Shown: positions 14,175 to 22,106 of the stretch, piece by piece
Position numbering within the stretch: the stretch's first letter is position 1
Layout: each line of letters begins with the position of its first letter
Assembly: GCA_964436315.1 (NCBI GenBank)
Contig: CAYTCZ010000019.1
Location: 1-39,296, forward strand
Source of the DNA: CAYTCZ01 sp964436315
GTDB taxonomy: Bacteria > Actinomycetota > Thermoleophilia > Gaiellales > Gaiellaceae
Length of the DNA: 39,296 nt
Direction: 5' to 3'
The notes under the pieces: generated by a model
Seen by the model: only the letters and a program-made list of their open reading frames with translations
What the model was told of the DNA's origin: nothing
The model's database searches: none
Program-made: the position numbers and the translations under genes

Positions 14175-15689
14175 TCAGACCTCCGGTCGGGCAGCAGCGC
14201 CGACCGCGTACGCAGCCGGAAACGCTTCGTCGTCCATCGACTGGAAGAAGGTGCCGGGAAGTGCAACGCCGTTGACGGCGAGCTTCTCGAGAAAGTGCGG
14301 CTTCAAGCCGGTCGCCGTGAGCGGCAGCAGGAGCTTCGTCGTCCGGCTGACCTCTTCCTCGTTGGGTGGTCGAGCGACGAAGAGGTCCTGCATGGTGACG
14401 ACGTCTGCCTCCATCCCAAGCACCTCAGTGATGTGGGTGACTCGCCGCGACCCATCAACGAGCCGCGTCAGATGAACAACGAGATCGAACGCACTCGCGA
14501 TCTGCTCACGGATCGCGCGAAGCGGCAACTCCACTCCCGCCATGAGCACCATCGACTCGAGGCGCGCAAGCGCATCCCTCGTTGAGTTCGCATGGATCGT
14601 CGTGAGCGAGCCGTCATGCCCCGTGTTCATCGCCTGGAGCATGTCGACCGTCTCTGCGCCTCGAACCTCACCAACGATGACGCGGTCGGGACGCATGCGA
14701 AGCGAGTTCCGGACGAGATCCCGGATGACGACTTCGCCCTGGCCCTCGATGTTCGGAGGTCTCGACTCGAGAGTGATCACGTGCGTTTGCTGAAGCTGAA
14801 GCTCCGCCGAGTCTTCGATCGTGACGATCCGCTCGGCGTTTGGTACGTACGCCGACAGGGCGTTAAGGGTGGTTGTCTTCCCGGTACCGGTACCGCCGGA
14901 AACGAGAACGTTGAGCTTCCCGCGAACACCCGCGGCGAGGAAGTGCGCGGCCTTGGCGCTGATCGTTCCAAAGCCGATGAGGTCGTCCATCGTGTATGGA
15001 TCTCGACCGAACTTCCTGATCGTGAGCGTCGGCCCCGTGAGTGCCAGCGGTGGGATGATCGCGTTGACCCGGCTCCCGTCTGGCAACCGCGCATCGACCA
15101 TCGGCGAGGCCTCATCAATCCGACGCGAGACCTGCGACACGATCTTGTCGATGATGCGAAGCAGGTGCGAGTCGTCGAGGAAGCTCGATGCAGTCCTCTC
15201 GATCATGCCGCCGCGCTCGATGTAGATCGCCGCAGCTCCATTCACCATGACTTCGGTAATGCTGTCGTCCTTGAGGTACGGCTCGATCGGCCCGTACCCG
15301 AGGATGTCATCCGTGATTTCGCGGACGAGTCGTGCGCGCTCGTCTCGCGTGAGCGGGGTACGGTCGAGGGAGAGCTCCTCCGTCACGGCACGGTTTACGC
15401 GCTCGGGGAGATCGTTGCTGGCCTCGGCTGCGAATAGCTCGGGACCAAGCCTCGCAATGCAGGCGTGGTGCACTCTCGTCTTCAGATCCGCATACGGATC
15501 TGAGGCGACCTGTGGCTGGGAATCGTCACGCTGGGTTCGGGCGGCTAGCGCTCCCGCCGGCTCACCTGCACGGACGCCCAGGCCGCCGGTCGTCGTCAGA
15601 CCGTCACTCTCGTGTCCGTCTCCGTCGAGACCGGCCTCCGAGGCGGCCCCGTTCTGACCGTTGAGCCTTTCGTGCAGACCCATCGTCAC
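14175..15689 (-). CDS. cpaF: CpaF/TadA pilus assembly ATPase
   Basis: A 504-aa cytoplasmic secretion ATPase of the VirB11/PilB class that powers Flp pilin extrusion. After a variable N-terminal region of about 65 residues comes the usual N-terminal domain (LGYGPIEPYLKDDSITEVMVNG), then Walker A (SGGTGTGKTTTLNAL, about residue 265), an Asp box (IVTIEDSAELQL), Walker B (RPDRVIVGEVRGAE) and a His box (GSLTTIHANS). All ATPase motifs are intact. The start is GTG at 15689, overlapping the cpaE stop as GTGA, with an in-frame ATG two codons later (15683). The C-terminal 60 residues beyond the core are less conserved. It lies between cpaE and the vWA-TadB gene, and the order cpaB-cpaE-cpaF-tadB-tadC is the standard Tad order. 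Confidence 0.95.
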   Translation of the reverse strand: MTMGLHERLNGQNGAASEAGLDGDGHESDGLTTTGGLGVRAGEPAGALAARTQRDDSQPQVASDPYADLKTRVHHACIARLGPELFAAEASNDLPERVNRAVTEELSLDRTPLTRDERARLVREITDDILGYGPIEPYLKDDSITEVMVNGAAAIYIERGGMIERTASSFLDDSHLLRIIDKIVSQVSRRIDEASPMVDARLPDGSRVNAIIPPLALTGPTLTIRKFGRDPYTMDDLIGFGTISAKAAHFLAAGVRGKLNVLVSGGTGTGKTTTLNALSAYVPNAERIVTIEDSAELQLQQTHVITLESRPPNIEGQGEVVIRDLVRNSLRMRPDRVIVGEVRGAETVDMLQAMNTGHDGSLTTIHANSTRDALARLESMVLMAGVELPLRAIREQIASAFDLVVHLTRLVDGSRRVTHITEVLGMEADVVTMQDLFVARPPNEEEVSRTTKLLLPLTATGLKPHFLEKLAVNGVALPGTFFQSMDDEAFPAAYAVGAAARPEV

Positions 15690-16945
15690 GCACTCCCAGC
15701 GACAAGCGAGGCCTCGTTATCGGATGAATCGCCGCGGCGGCGAAAGCCTCCGACGAGCGAGCGCCTTCCCCGCTTCTTGTCATCAGGTGAGATCAGGACG
15801 CCGGTCATCTCGGCGATCGCCCTGGCGAACTTGCCCGACTCGAGGACCGGCGGCGTGCCACGGTTGACGGCAGCCGGAACGTCAGAGTCGTATGGGACCT
15901 CGAAGCGCACTTTGGTTTCGAGCGCCCGCTCGATCTCGGCGCGCTTCATCCCACGCTTCGGGGTCGCGTGGTTCAAGGTCAGACCGATCCGCTCCTCTGG
16001 GAACGAGAGCAGGCTCAGGGTCTGCATGCTGAGGCTGACGTTCTTCAACGTCGGCACATCGGTACCGGTCAGAAGGAGCAACCCGTCCGTCTGATCAAGT
16101 ACCGCGAGCATGGGGCCGTGGAAGAACGGCGACGTGTCGACGACGATCGCGTCGTACGCACCCTTGGCGACCTCGAGGAGGCTTGTTACCTTCGCCTCGG
16201 TGACGAGCTCCGCATCTTCGGGCCGGAGCGGCGCCGCCAGGACGTCGAGGCCGGTGGGATGCCGGAGCGTGTAGCCGGCAAGCTTGTCTGCATCGAGCTG
16301 GCCCGGTGCGGCGACCAGGTCGTAGATCGTCTTCTCGGGCTCGGTGCCGAGCATGATGGCCGCGTCACCGAACTGAAGATCGAGGTCGATCAGAAGCGTC
16401 CGCTTGTCACGGTTCTTCGCAAGGCTCACCGCCGAGTTCGTCGCGATGACCGACTTCCCCGTTCCTCCCTTGGGGGCGAACACGGTGACGACACGTCCGC
16501 GCGGTCCTCCGCTCGGAACCTCCTGTACGACGGGGCGGGAGCCATGCTGTGCCTTCCGCATGGCGAAGATCACGTTCTGCGCGAGCTGCGGGAGGAGAAG
16601 CACGTCCGCGACATCCGCGTCGAGCGCATCGTCGAGGAGCCCCGACGACTCACTCGATCCGAGCAGGATGATCGGAGCTTTGGTCTGCTCGCGAATTGCC
16701 GCGAGCTCTGCCGTCGGCACGGTGCTCCCGCGCGTGGCGTGGAGGACCACCGACGGACTGGCTCCGGCGAGCAATCCCGACGCATCGGCGACGTTCTCGC
16801 TCCAGCCTCGTAGATCGAACTCTGCGTGCGCTTCGAGCGCCTGGCGGAGCTCGCCGAGACCGTCACACGTGCCGGTCAAGACGACGCGCATCTTCTCGCG
16901 ACTCGGGTTCATGGTTCCCTCCGAGGGCCGTTCGGGGGCGGTCAT
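15686..16945 (-). CDS. cpaE: CpaE/TadZ, MinD-like pilus localisation ATPase
   Basis: A 419-aa protein with two parts. Residues about 15-135 resemble a receiver fold but lack a phospho-accepting Asp (VVLHATRG at the usual place), so it is a pseudo-receiver. Residues about 148-390 are a MinD/ParA-type ATPase with a deviant Walker A (FAPKGGTGKSVIATN), then TLLIDLDLQFGDAAIMLG and IVVDTSPFFHG. TadZ/CpaE proteins position the Tad apparatus, usually at a pole. The last about 25 residues are basic and low in complexity (DDKKRGRRSL). The start ATG at 16945 overlaps the cpaB stop as ATGA, with AAAGGAG 7 nt upstream. Its stop overlaps the cpaF GTG, so all three genes are probably translationally coupled. 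Confidence 0.93.
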   Translation of the reverse strand: MTAPERPSEGTMNPSREKMRVVLTGTCDGLGELRQALEAHAEFDLRGWSENVADASGLLAGASPSVVLHATRGSTVPTAELAAIREQTKAPIILLGSSESSGLLDDALDADVADVLLLPQLAQNVIFAMRKAQHGSRPVVQEVPSGGPRGRVVTVFAPKGGTGKSVIATNSAVSLAKNRDKRTLLIDLDLQFGDAAIMLGTEPEKTIYDLVAAPGQLDADKLAGYTLRHPTGLDVLAAPLRPEDAELVTEAKVTSLLEVAKGAYDAIVVDTSPFFHGPMLAVLDQTDGLLLLTGTDVPTLKNVSLSMQTLSLLSFPEERIGLTLNHATPKRGMKRAEIERALETKVRFEVPYDSDVPAAVNRGTPPVLESGKFARAIAEMTGVLISPDDKKRGRRSLVGGFRRRGDSSDNEASLVAGSA

Positions 16946-17799
16946 TTAGAACTCCTTTCTCCGAACCCGGAGAGCAGCTGGTTGAGCTGATTGGCGGTGA
17001 GACCGTCCGCGAGCACTGATTCGACGGTCTCGACGCTCTCTGGGCTGTCAGCAGCATCATTCGCCGGGCGGAGCTGAAGTGACCACTCCGCGTTTTTCAT
17101 CACGAAGAAGAGCTTCTGCGTCTGGGTATCCGACACGGCGAGCACCGCGTAGGACGTGTCTGCGATCCCTTCGGTGAGTCCGCTTTCGGTGCTCGTCGGT
17201 GCAGGTGCCTCTAGGACGAGGATGTCTCTGAGAACGACACGGCTTGCTGTTCGCTCGACGTTGGCGGCGAGGGCCGATTCGTTGTCGGCAGGAGCCGCCT
17301 CTTCCTCACCTTCACCGACTGCGGCAGGCGCAACTTCACTCACCTTGTAGTCGATCGAGGCGACGACGTCGACGCGGTCACCGGCCTTCAGCGTTCCTGT
17401 CAGTACCTGGTTTTCATCTCCAGGCACCTGGATGGCGCGCATGTTTCCGTCAAGCTGAGCGATGATGCCCTGCTCGGCGGCCGGTTGAAAGCGCCGCGCG
17501 GTGACCTGTTCGCCAGCGTAGATCGTCTCATTGGCGACCAGGGCCTCTACCTGCTCGGGACTCGAGATCGCCCCNNNNNNNNNNTTCCGCTCGATCTCCT
17601 TCTCGGTCAGCAGATCCTTGGTGACCGCATCATCGCCGGTGGTTCCAGCGACGATGTCCTTCGCCGCGACGAAGACGCTCACGAGAGCCTCGCTCTCTTC
17701 TGCGTCCTTTCGCGCATTCGTGACGTAGAAGACCGTCAGTAGAGCTGCGACGCCAGCAAGCCCCACAGCAATCAAGATGTTCCGAAGCCGGTAGGTCAT
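16942..17799 (-). CDS. cpaB: CpaB/RcpC, SAF-domain pilus assembly protein (contains a 10-N assembly gap)
   Basis: A 285-aa protein with an N-terminal membrane anchor (ILIAVGLAGVAALLTVFYV, about residues 8-26) and an extracytoplasmic SAF domain (VAAKDIVAGT, then ETIYAGEQVTARRF), followed by the RcpC-type domain (AGDRVDVVASIDYKV). In diderms CpaB supports the outer-membrane secretin. Here no secretin gene exists, so it probably organises the pilus channel in the wall. A low-complexity acidic stretch (EGEEEAAPADNESAL) sits in the middle. Ten Ns (17575-17584) interrupt codons about 72-75; the frame is kept across them, but the true length at that place is unknown. The SD GAGAGG precedes the ATG. 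The stop overlaps the cpaE ATG (ATGA). Confidence 0.9.
   Translation of the reverse strand: MTYRLRNILIAVGLAGVAALLTVFYVTNARKDAEESEALVSVFVAAKDIVAGTTGDDAVTKDLLTEKEIERXXXXGAISSPEQVEALVANETIYAGEQVTARRFQPAAEQGIIAQLDGNMRAIQVPGDENQVLTGTLKAGDRVDVVASIDYKVSEVAPAAVGEGEEEAAPADNESALAANVERTASRVVLRDILVLEAPAPTSTESGLTEGIADTSYAVLAVSDTQTQKLFFVMKNAEWSLQLRPANDAADSPESVETVESVLADGLTANQLNQLLSGFGERSSK
17575..17584. other. assembly gap of 10 N
   Basis: Exactly ten undetermined bases inside cpaB, typical of a scaffolder placeholder. The real sequence may be longer or shorter. The flanks read in the same frame and encode the expected SAF-domain sequence, so the join is probably correct. Confidence 0.98.
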
Positions 17800-17853
17800 T
17801 TGCCCCTCTCCATTCGTTTGTTGAACAGGTGATTGACATCGCTCGACACGCCG

Positions 17854-17868
17854 CCGGCGGGCCGCCGG
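17854..17868. repeat. short GC palindrome between tadE and cpaB
   Basis: CCGGCGG-G-CCGCCGG lies in the 106-bp gap after the tadE stop and before the cpaB start. It could fold as a small hairpin in the minus-strand transcript and reduce read-through or protect an mRNA end. There is no U-tract, so a full terminator is unlikely. Nothing else is seen in that gap. Confidence 0.35.
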
Positions 17869-17905
17869 TCGTTCTGGTCACGCGTCACGTTCCCCGATCC
17901 CCGCC

Positions 17906-18307
17906 TCACTCCACACGCTCCGTTGTCGTGCTCGTGAGTTGGCCGGACTTCACGACCAGCCCCAGCAGGCTGATCTCGTATGGGTAGGACGTCTGTACGG
18001 TGACGTCGCTCCCGCGCTCGAAGCTCGAGTTCACCGAAATAGCCAGCTTGCCCTGGTCAAGGTTCGGTGCGGAGTCTCGGGCTGCGGCCTCTGCGGCACC
18101 CGCGGGATTCGGTAGATCTCGCCCGACGGCCGCCTTCCGAGCACCCGCTCGGGCCGCGTCGGTCACGGTGACGTAATTGTTGAACGCAACCGCGAACTGC
18201 ATGATGCCGAGTAGCAACAGCGCCAGCATCGGCAAGATGATCGCGAACTCGGTCATTGTTTGACCTTTTTCGTTGACCGTCGAAATCTGCCTAAATCGTC
18301 GAATCAC
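17906..18307 (-). CDS. tadE: TadE-like pseudopilin
   Basis: A TadE-family minor pilin of about 133 aa from the GTG at 18307 (a TTG at 18358 would add 17 residues). The processing site NEKG|QTMTEF keeps Glu at +5 and an aromatic residue at +6, followed by a hydrophobic helix (AIILPMLALLLLGIMQFAVAF). The conserved TadE continuation NNYVTVTDAARAGARKAA is then clear. It would be cut by the A24 peptidase encoded upstream and act as a minor pilin in assembly. The GTG was chosen because it gives a leader of about 15 residues and has a purine-rich AGAGAAG upstream; the TTG has no SD. It follows flp across a strong hairpin and precedes cpaB by 106 bp. Confidence 0.85.
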   Translation of the reverse strand: MIRRFRQISTVNEKGQTMTEFAIILPMLALLLLGIMQFAVAFNNYVTVTDAARAGARKAAVGRDLPNPAGAAEAAARDSAPNLDQGKLAISVNSSFERGSDVTVQTSYPYEISLLGLVVKSGQLTSTTTERVE

Positions 18308-18388
18308 TTTGGGTCTTCTCTGTCTCTCAAATTTTCTGTTTGTTTCCTCAATGAACAACTTGCTCGGTCGGTCTTAGGAGAGAGAAAT

Positions 18389-18419
18389 AGGCGGGCCTCC
18401 CCGGGCCGGAGGCCCGCCT
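18389..18419 (-). terminator. strong hairpin between flp and tadE, attenuator or partial terminator
   Basis: AGGCGGGCCTCC (18389-18400) and GGAGGCCCGCCT (18408-18419) form a perfect 12-bp stem with a 7-nt loop, 12 nt after the flp stop on the minus strand. It is followed by ATTTCTCTCTCC, a pyrimidine-rich tail with only a short U-run. It probably ends most transcripts after flp or stabilises the flp mRNA end, leaving partial read-through into tadE-cpaB. That would give the high pilin-to-machinery ratio needed for a fibre. Confidence 0.75.
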
Positions 18420-18430
18420 CCGGGAGGCAT

Positions 18431-18589
18431 CTACAGAATGTCCGCGACTGCCTTGACGGCGCCCTCGATTTGGCCGGACAGGAACGTAAAAGCTCCGATG
18501 ACGGCCAGGGTGATGACGGCCAGAACGACACCGTATTCGGCCATTGTCTGACCCTCTTCGCGCTTGGGATAGTTGAAAAACTTAGACAC
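18431..18589 (-). CDS. flp: Flp major pilin (52 aa)
   Basis: A short gene for the major Flp pilin. The translation starts MSKFFNYPKREEGQTMAEYG and continues with a hydrophobic helix VVLAVITLAVIGAFTFL, ending AVADIL. The class IVb/Flp processing site is exact: Gly13 | Gln14, with Glu at +5 and Tyr at +6 (the Glu-Tyr hallmark). The mature pilin would be only 39 residues. The start is a GTG with the best SD in the window (GGGAGGTGA, six bases between GGAGG and GTG), fitting very high translation. It lies 232 bp after the prepilin peptidase stop and directly before the 12-bp hairpin and tadE. The peptidase that should cut it is encoded upstream. Confidence 0.95.
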   Translation of the reverse strand: MSKFFNYPKREEGQTMAEYGVVLAVITLAVIGAFTFLSGQIEGAVKAVADIL

Positions 18590-18821
18590 AGCTCACCTCC
18601 CTTCGTTCCATCCGATGTTGAGACGAACTCCCCTCCAGATGGGAACTCCGTTTTTGGTTACAAAGACCTTGTATCGCAGGAGAAAAAGGACTTGGGATAA
18701 CGGAAAGCCGGTTTCGCCCGCTCCTTCGATAGCGGTCCGAACGGAGGCTCAGAACGGGCTCCATACGTCGGTCAGCCAGGACGCGCGGTAGCGCGTGGAA
18801 GAACCGGCGATGGATCAGGCG
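18590..18821. promoter_or_regulatory. flp leader and upstream region
   Basis: The 232 bp between the prepilin peptidase stop and flp hold no gene. A 6-bp hairpin ACGCGC-GGTA-GCGCGT (18781-18796) lies shortly after the peptidase stop and could be a weak terminator. Nearer to flp is an AT-richer patch (about 18650-18690) where a promoter is likely, but I could not find convincing -35 and -10 boxes. Two GAACTCC copies lie about 20 bp apart (around 18615-18642). An own promoter for flp is inferred from the large gap and the strong SD. Confidence 0.4.
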
Positions 18822-19415
18822 TTAGCCGACGCCCGAGCTGAGGTAGACAGAGAGCAGTTGCTGACCGAAGAAGACCGCGACCACGGCGCCAGTTGCGAGG
18901 AACGGACCGAACGCGAACGTCGTCTTCCGCGCGGCGCGGCCTTCACGTGCGAGCAGAAAGACTGCGAGGGGAACCGCCGCGAGTATCCCGACGACGAGAG
19001 CCACCGAAACGGAGAACCCAAGCGCAACACCCAAGAGGAGGGCAAGCTTCACATCCCCCATGCCCATTCCGGCCGGATAGAGGACGTGTGCGACGAGCAG
19101 GAACAGCGCCGCGAGGATTCCGGCCGCTACCCATTCCCCAGCGCGCTCGGGAGCGAGAGCAATGTTTGCCGCGAGAGCGACACAAGCGGCCGGCAGAACG
19201 ATGCGGTTGGGAAGAATCCGCTGCTCGATGTCGATGACCGAGAGAACGACGAGAACGACCAGAAACAGCGTCATTACGGCCGCATGGCCCGTCAGCCCGA
19301 AGGTTGCAAAGCCTGCTGCAACCATGAGCGCCGCCACGAGCACGGCGACGTGACGAAGCCCAAAGTCGCGAGCGCCAGTGGTAGGACGCACCGCCGCGCC
19401 GAGAAGGCTCGTCAC
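18822..19415 (-). CDS. tadV: prepilin peptidase, A24 family (TadV/CpaA type)
   Basis: A 197-aa membrane aspartyl protease with six or so hydrophobic segments. Both catalytic aspartates are present: Asp62 in SVIDIEQRILPN and Asp121 in GMGMGDVKLALLLG (the GxGD motif). It lacks the N-terminal methylase part with its CxxC pairs, as is usual for the Tad branch (CpaA/TadV). It should remove the leader peptides of Flp and TadE. The start is GTG at 19415, overlapping the stop of the receiver-like gene as GTGA, so it is coupled to it. The N-terminal 20 residues before the first helix are polar. This is the only prepilin peptidase in the window, and the orphan type IV pilin at 28582 would need another one or this one. 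Confidence 0.93.
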   Translation of the reverse strand: MTSLLGAAVRPTTGARDFGLRHVAVLVAALMVAAGFATFGLTGHAAVMTLFLVVLVVLSVIDIEQRILPNRIVLPAACVALAANIALAPERAGEWVAAGILAALFLLVAHVLYPAGMGMGDVKLALLLGVALGFSVSVALVVGILAAVPLAVFLLAREGRAARKTTFAFGPFLATGAVVAVFFGQQLLSVYLSSGVG

Positions 19416-19825
19416 GGTACCCGCCGCACCGAGGTCTTCCGTGCATGGGCCGTCGAGTACACGTGCTCGATCTCTCCCGCGAGCTCATCGAGGGCTGTCC
19501 ACTTCGACAGCTGCGGATGTCGAGCAAGGCTCTCGTCCTCCTCCTCAGCGACGACCACGATCCCGAGCGCGGGATGCTGTTCCTCGACGGCCGAGACGCT
19601 CGCGGCGATCTCGTCGGGAGCACCGCTGACGTCGATCACCAACACGTCCGCATCCTTCAGACATGTCTCGGGAATCACGTCGCCCGTCGAGATCAGCTCC
19701 ACCCGAAGACCTCGCCTCGTCAGGAGAAAGTGGGCCACACCCGCATAGCGAACATCGTCGGATGCCAGCAACACCCGGATCCGCCGGATCTGGAACACGT
19801 TTCCACGGGCAGGGGTCTCAAGCAC
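19412..19825 (-). CDS. stand-alone receiver-like domain protein
   Basis: A 137-aa protein with a single receiver (CheY-like) fold. The acidic pair Asp23-Asp24 after RVLLAS, a phospho-acceptor candidate Asp65 in VLVIDVSG, and a Lys108 in the position of the conserved lysine (QLSKWTALDELAGEI) are visible. The usual Thr/Ser switch is replaced by Ala (VVVAEEED), and the loop near the acceptor lacks the MP motif. It may or may not be phosphorylated. CpaE proteins often carry such a domain at their N-terminus; here a separate receiver gene stands beside the peptidase gene. The start is a GTG at 19825; the stop overlaps the peptidase GTG. It may link the kinase to pilus assembly; this is inference. 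Confidence 0.7.
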   Translation of the reverse strand: MLETPARGNVFQIRRIRVLLASDDVRYAGVAHFLLTRRGLRVELISTGDVIPETCLKDADVLVIDVSGAPDEIAASVSAVEEQHPALGIVVVAEEEDESLARHPQLSKWTALDELAGEIEHVYSTAHARKTSVRRVP

Positions 19826-19933
19826 GGCCTAGACAAGACCACACCAAGGCAGCTTGCTCTACTCACCAACAGTGGGCGCCCTTACATCCTTCGAGCGGAG
19901 TTCTCAGTCGACATAGCAGTCCGCTCAACTCCT
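19826..19933. promoter_or_regulatory. intergenic competing hairpins between response regulator and receiver genes
   Basis: The 108-bp gap contains two inverted repeats that share bases: GAGCGGA (19893-19899) with TCCGCTC (19920-19926), and GGAGTT (19897-19902) with AACTCC (19927-19932). They cannot form together. Directly after the response-regulator stop on the minus strand, they might tune read-through into the Tad genes. No U-tract is seen, and the role is speculative. Confidence 0.3.
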
Positions 19934-20554
19934 CTAGGCAGAGCTCTCCACGAGCCCATGCTCGTAGGCAAACCGTGCAGCCTCTGTTCGATTTGCCACA
20001 CCAAGCTTGCGATAAATCTTATGCAAATGAAACTTGACGGTTTGTTCACTGAGCCAAAGTTCTCTACCAATTGTTGCGTTCGAAAGCCCACGCGCAACCG
20101 CCTTGAGAATAAGAATTTCACGCTCGGTCAATCCCGTATCCTTTAATCCACCGGCAGATTCGTCACTCGGCTGTCCAACGACGTAGTAGAAGTTCCCCTC
20201 AATCGCCTGCCTGAGCGCAGACGCGAGATCCGATGGATTAATGCTCTTGACGATGTAGCCGGAAGCACCGCGTCTGAAGGCGGCTTCGATGTTCGACGGA
20301 TCGTTGAGCATCGACATGACGACCACCTTGAGATCGGGGTGTCGCTTCCGAATGCGATCGAGACACGCGAGACCGTCGAGCTCGGGCATGCGAATGTCGA
20401 GCAAGACGAGGTCAGGATTCGAGCGACCGATAAGGGGTAGAACCTGGCTCCCCGTGTTCGCCTCGCCGACGATCTCGATATCGGCAGACGCTTCGAGCAC
20501 ACGTCGGATCCCCTCAAGAGTTAGGCGGTGATCATCAGCAATCAGCACTTTCAT
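19934..20554 (-). CDS. response regulator, NarL/LuxR family
   Basis: A 206-aa two-component response regulator. The N-terminal receiver has Asp7-Asp8, phospho-acceptor Asp53 in LVLLDIRMPELDG and the conserved Lys in GYIVKSINP. The C-terminal GerE/LuxR helix-turn-helix reads LTEREILILKAVARGLSNA, then LSEQTVKFHLHKIYRKLGV. All key residues are present. It would be phosphorylated by the histidine kinase encoded 96 bp upstream and bind DNA as a dimer. Candidate targets are the palindromic or direct-repeat sites in the region upstream of the kinase gene and the flp leader. It is the second gene of the regulatory part of the Tad locus. Confidence 0.93.
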   Translation of the reverse strand: MKVLIADDHRLTLEGIRRVLEASADIEIVGEANTGSQVLPLIGRSNPDLVLLDIRMPELDGLACLDRIRKRHPDLKVVVMSMLNDPSNIEAAFRRGASGYIVKSINPSDLASALRQAIEGNFYYVVGQPSDESAGGLKDTGLTEREILILKAVARGLSNATIGRELWLSEQTVKFHLHKIYRKLGVANRTEAARFAYEHGLVESSA

Positions 20555-20650
20555 GTTTCGCTCTCCTCCTTCGCGCGATCGGATGGCCGGCCGGTAGGGC
20601 CTGGTGTGACCGTACGTCCGTTGGTCTTTCTCATCCTTCGCGACATGCCG

Positions 20651-22060
20651 CTAGCCCGACGCCCTCAACCACCGGTCATTCCTCGGCTTTCGGAGCGCCG
20701 GTAGGCGTACCGTTATGGTCGTTGATTCCCCGGGTTTCGACCTCACGTCAAGCACACCACCGAGCAGACGCGCCCGCTCGCTCATACCGACGAGACCGAG
20801 TCGACCCTTCTTGGCAGCTTGAAGGAGCGTGGGCTCCACGTCGAATCCGTGCCCGTTGTCGGTGAGTTCGAGGCGAACGGCGTCCGGTGTCTCTACTGCA
20901 GTGATGCGAACATCGGTCGCGGAACTATGGGTTCGGACGTTCGTAAGACCCTCTTTGACGATCTGCAAAAGCGCAGTTCGTTGTGCAACCGTGAGGGGTT
21001 CGAAATCTCCACGGAAATGAGTGCTTACACGAACGTTGGTCGATGTCGAAAACTCGTAGATCTCGCGCTCCAGGAGTTCCCGGAACTGGGTCTCCAGTAG
21101 CAGAGTGGAATCGCCGCGCTTTGACAGTTCTCTGATGTCCGTTTGGCTCGAGTCGAGAATCAGCTCGAGCAGATCGAGCTTCTCGAGCACACGAGTCTTG
21201 CCACCACCATCCGGGACGGACTTCCGTACCTCGGAGCGGAGCAGGTGGAGCTCCCGGGTAGCAGCTCCAATGTCCTGGAGCGGGCCGTCGTGGAGGTCAT
21301 AGCCGAGGCAGGCCAGACGGCGCTCCGTCGACTCGACAAGTGCCCGCTCGCGTGCGCCGCCCTCCGCGAGCACGACTTCGCGCTCGAGCACGAGACTGAG
21401 CGCGTTGGCGGTCTCACGAGCAAACGCAAACGCGCGGTCCCGTTCCTGTTGATCGACGCGAAAAACGAGCGCTCCACTTACGATCCCGTTCTGAGTGACG
21501 GGAACGGCATGGATCGTCGTCCTGCTGTTCACCGGGCGAAGTTCGCCATCGAGAGCCGCCTTCGCCACCGTTCGCATCCCGCGCGTCATCGCACCGGAAC
21601 CGACATGCGACAAGCACGTCGGCGGCTCGAACGCAGTCCCGCGCCAGAGAGAGACAACTCGCACCGGCACGAAGCAGTAGAGAGTTCGCAAGATCGTCTC
21701 CGTAGCCCGATGGGGCGGCAATTCGATCACTCGCGGATCTCGCGTGACCCGTAGGAAGACGGCCGCGGTGGTGACGTCGACCGAGCGGCCAGTCACCTTC
21801 GCAACTCTTCGCATGAGGGAGCTGATCTCGCGACGTGTCCAGCGGTGCTCGAGGGCGAGGCCGCAGATCAGATCGGCTGCGAGGACCTCTCCCGAGAGAC
21901 AAGCGGCCTCCTCGGTCTCTCCCGCCGCGGTTCCGAGCGCGTTGGCCTGTTGCCGTGCATCGGCTACAACCGAACGCTGTGTCGAGTTCGCGGAATGCAC
22001 GGATGCAAACAGCGTCTCGATTTCACCCGCGAGTTGGTCCAGGTTTAGGCAGGACTGCAT
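20651..22060 (-). CDS. cytoplasmic sensor histidine kinase, HisKA_3 (NarX/UhpB-type)
   Basis: A 469-aa kinase with no membrane segment. Residues about 80-230 form a GAF-like sensory region (HAVPVTQNGIVSGALVFRV), preceded by a helical N-terminus. The dimerisation/phospho-acceptor motif is YDLHDGPLQDIGAA with His257. The ATPase part has the N box EGLTNVRTHSSA, the G1 box DNGHGFD and the G2 box GRLGLVGMSERARLLGG. It should autophosphorylate and pass phosphate to the LuxR-type regulator next to it. With no transmembrane or extracytoplasmic part it must sense a cytoplasmic signal or a partner protein. The start ATG at 22060 has a weak GAGAG upstream. A promoter about 180 bp upstream and a possible leader ORF precede it. 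Confidence 0.92.
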   Translation of the reverse strand: MQSCLNLDQLAGEIETLFASVHSANSTQRSVVADARQQANALGTAAGETEEAACLSGEVLAADLICGLALEHRWTRREISSLMRRVAKVTGRSVDVTTAAVFLRVTRDPRVIELPPHRATETILRTLYCFVPVRVVSLWRGTAFEPPTCLSHVGSGAMTRGMRTVAKAALDGELRPVNSRTTIHAVPVTQNGIVSGALVFRVDQQERDRAFAFARETANALSLVLEREVVLAEGGARERALVESTERRLACLGYDLHDGPLQDIGAATRELHLLRSEVRKSVPDGGGKTRVLEKLDLLELILDSSQTDIRELSKRGDSTLLLETQFRELLEREIYEFSTSTNVRVSTHFRGDFEPLTVAQRTALLQIVKEGLTNVRTHSSATDVRITAVETPDAVRLELTDNGHGFDVEPTLLQAAKKGRLGLVGMSERARLLGGVLDVRSKPGESTTITVRLPALRKPRNDRWLRASG

Positions 22061-22106
22061 AACGACTCTCTATGGATCTCGTGATAGGTCGAACCGTCGA
22101 AAAGAG

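Noticed and set aside
10117..22060. Secretin (CpaC/RcpA) gene within the Tad locus
   Set aside because: None of the frames shows a secretin domain; its absence agrees with a monoderm host and is not a deletion scar.
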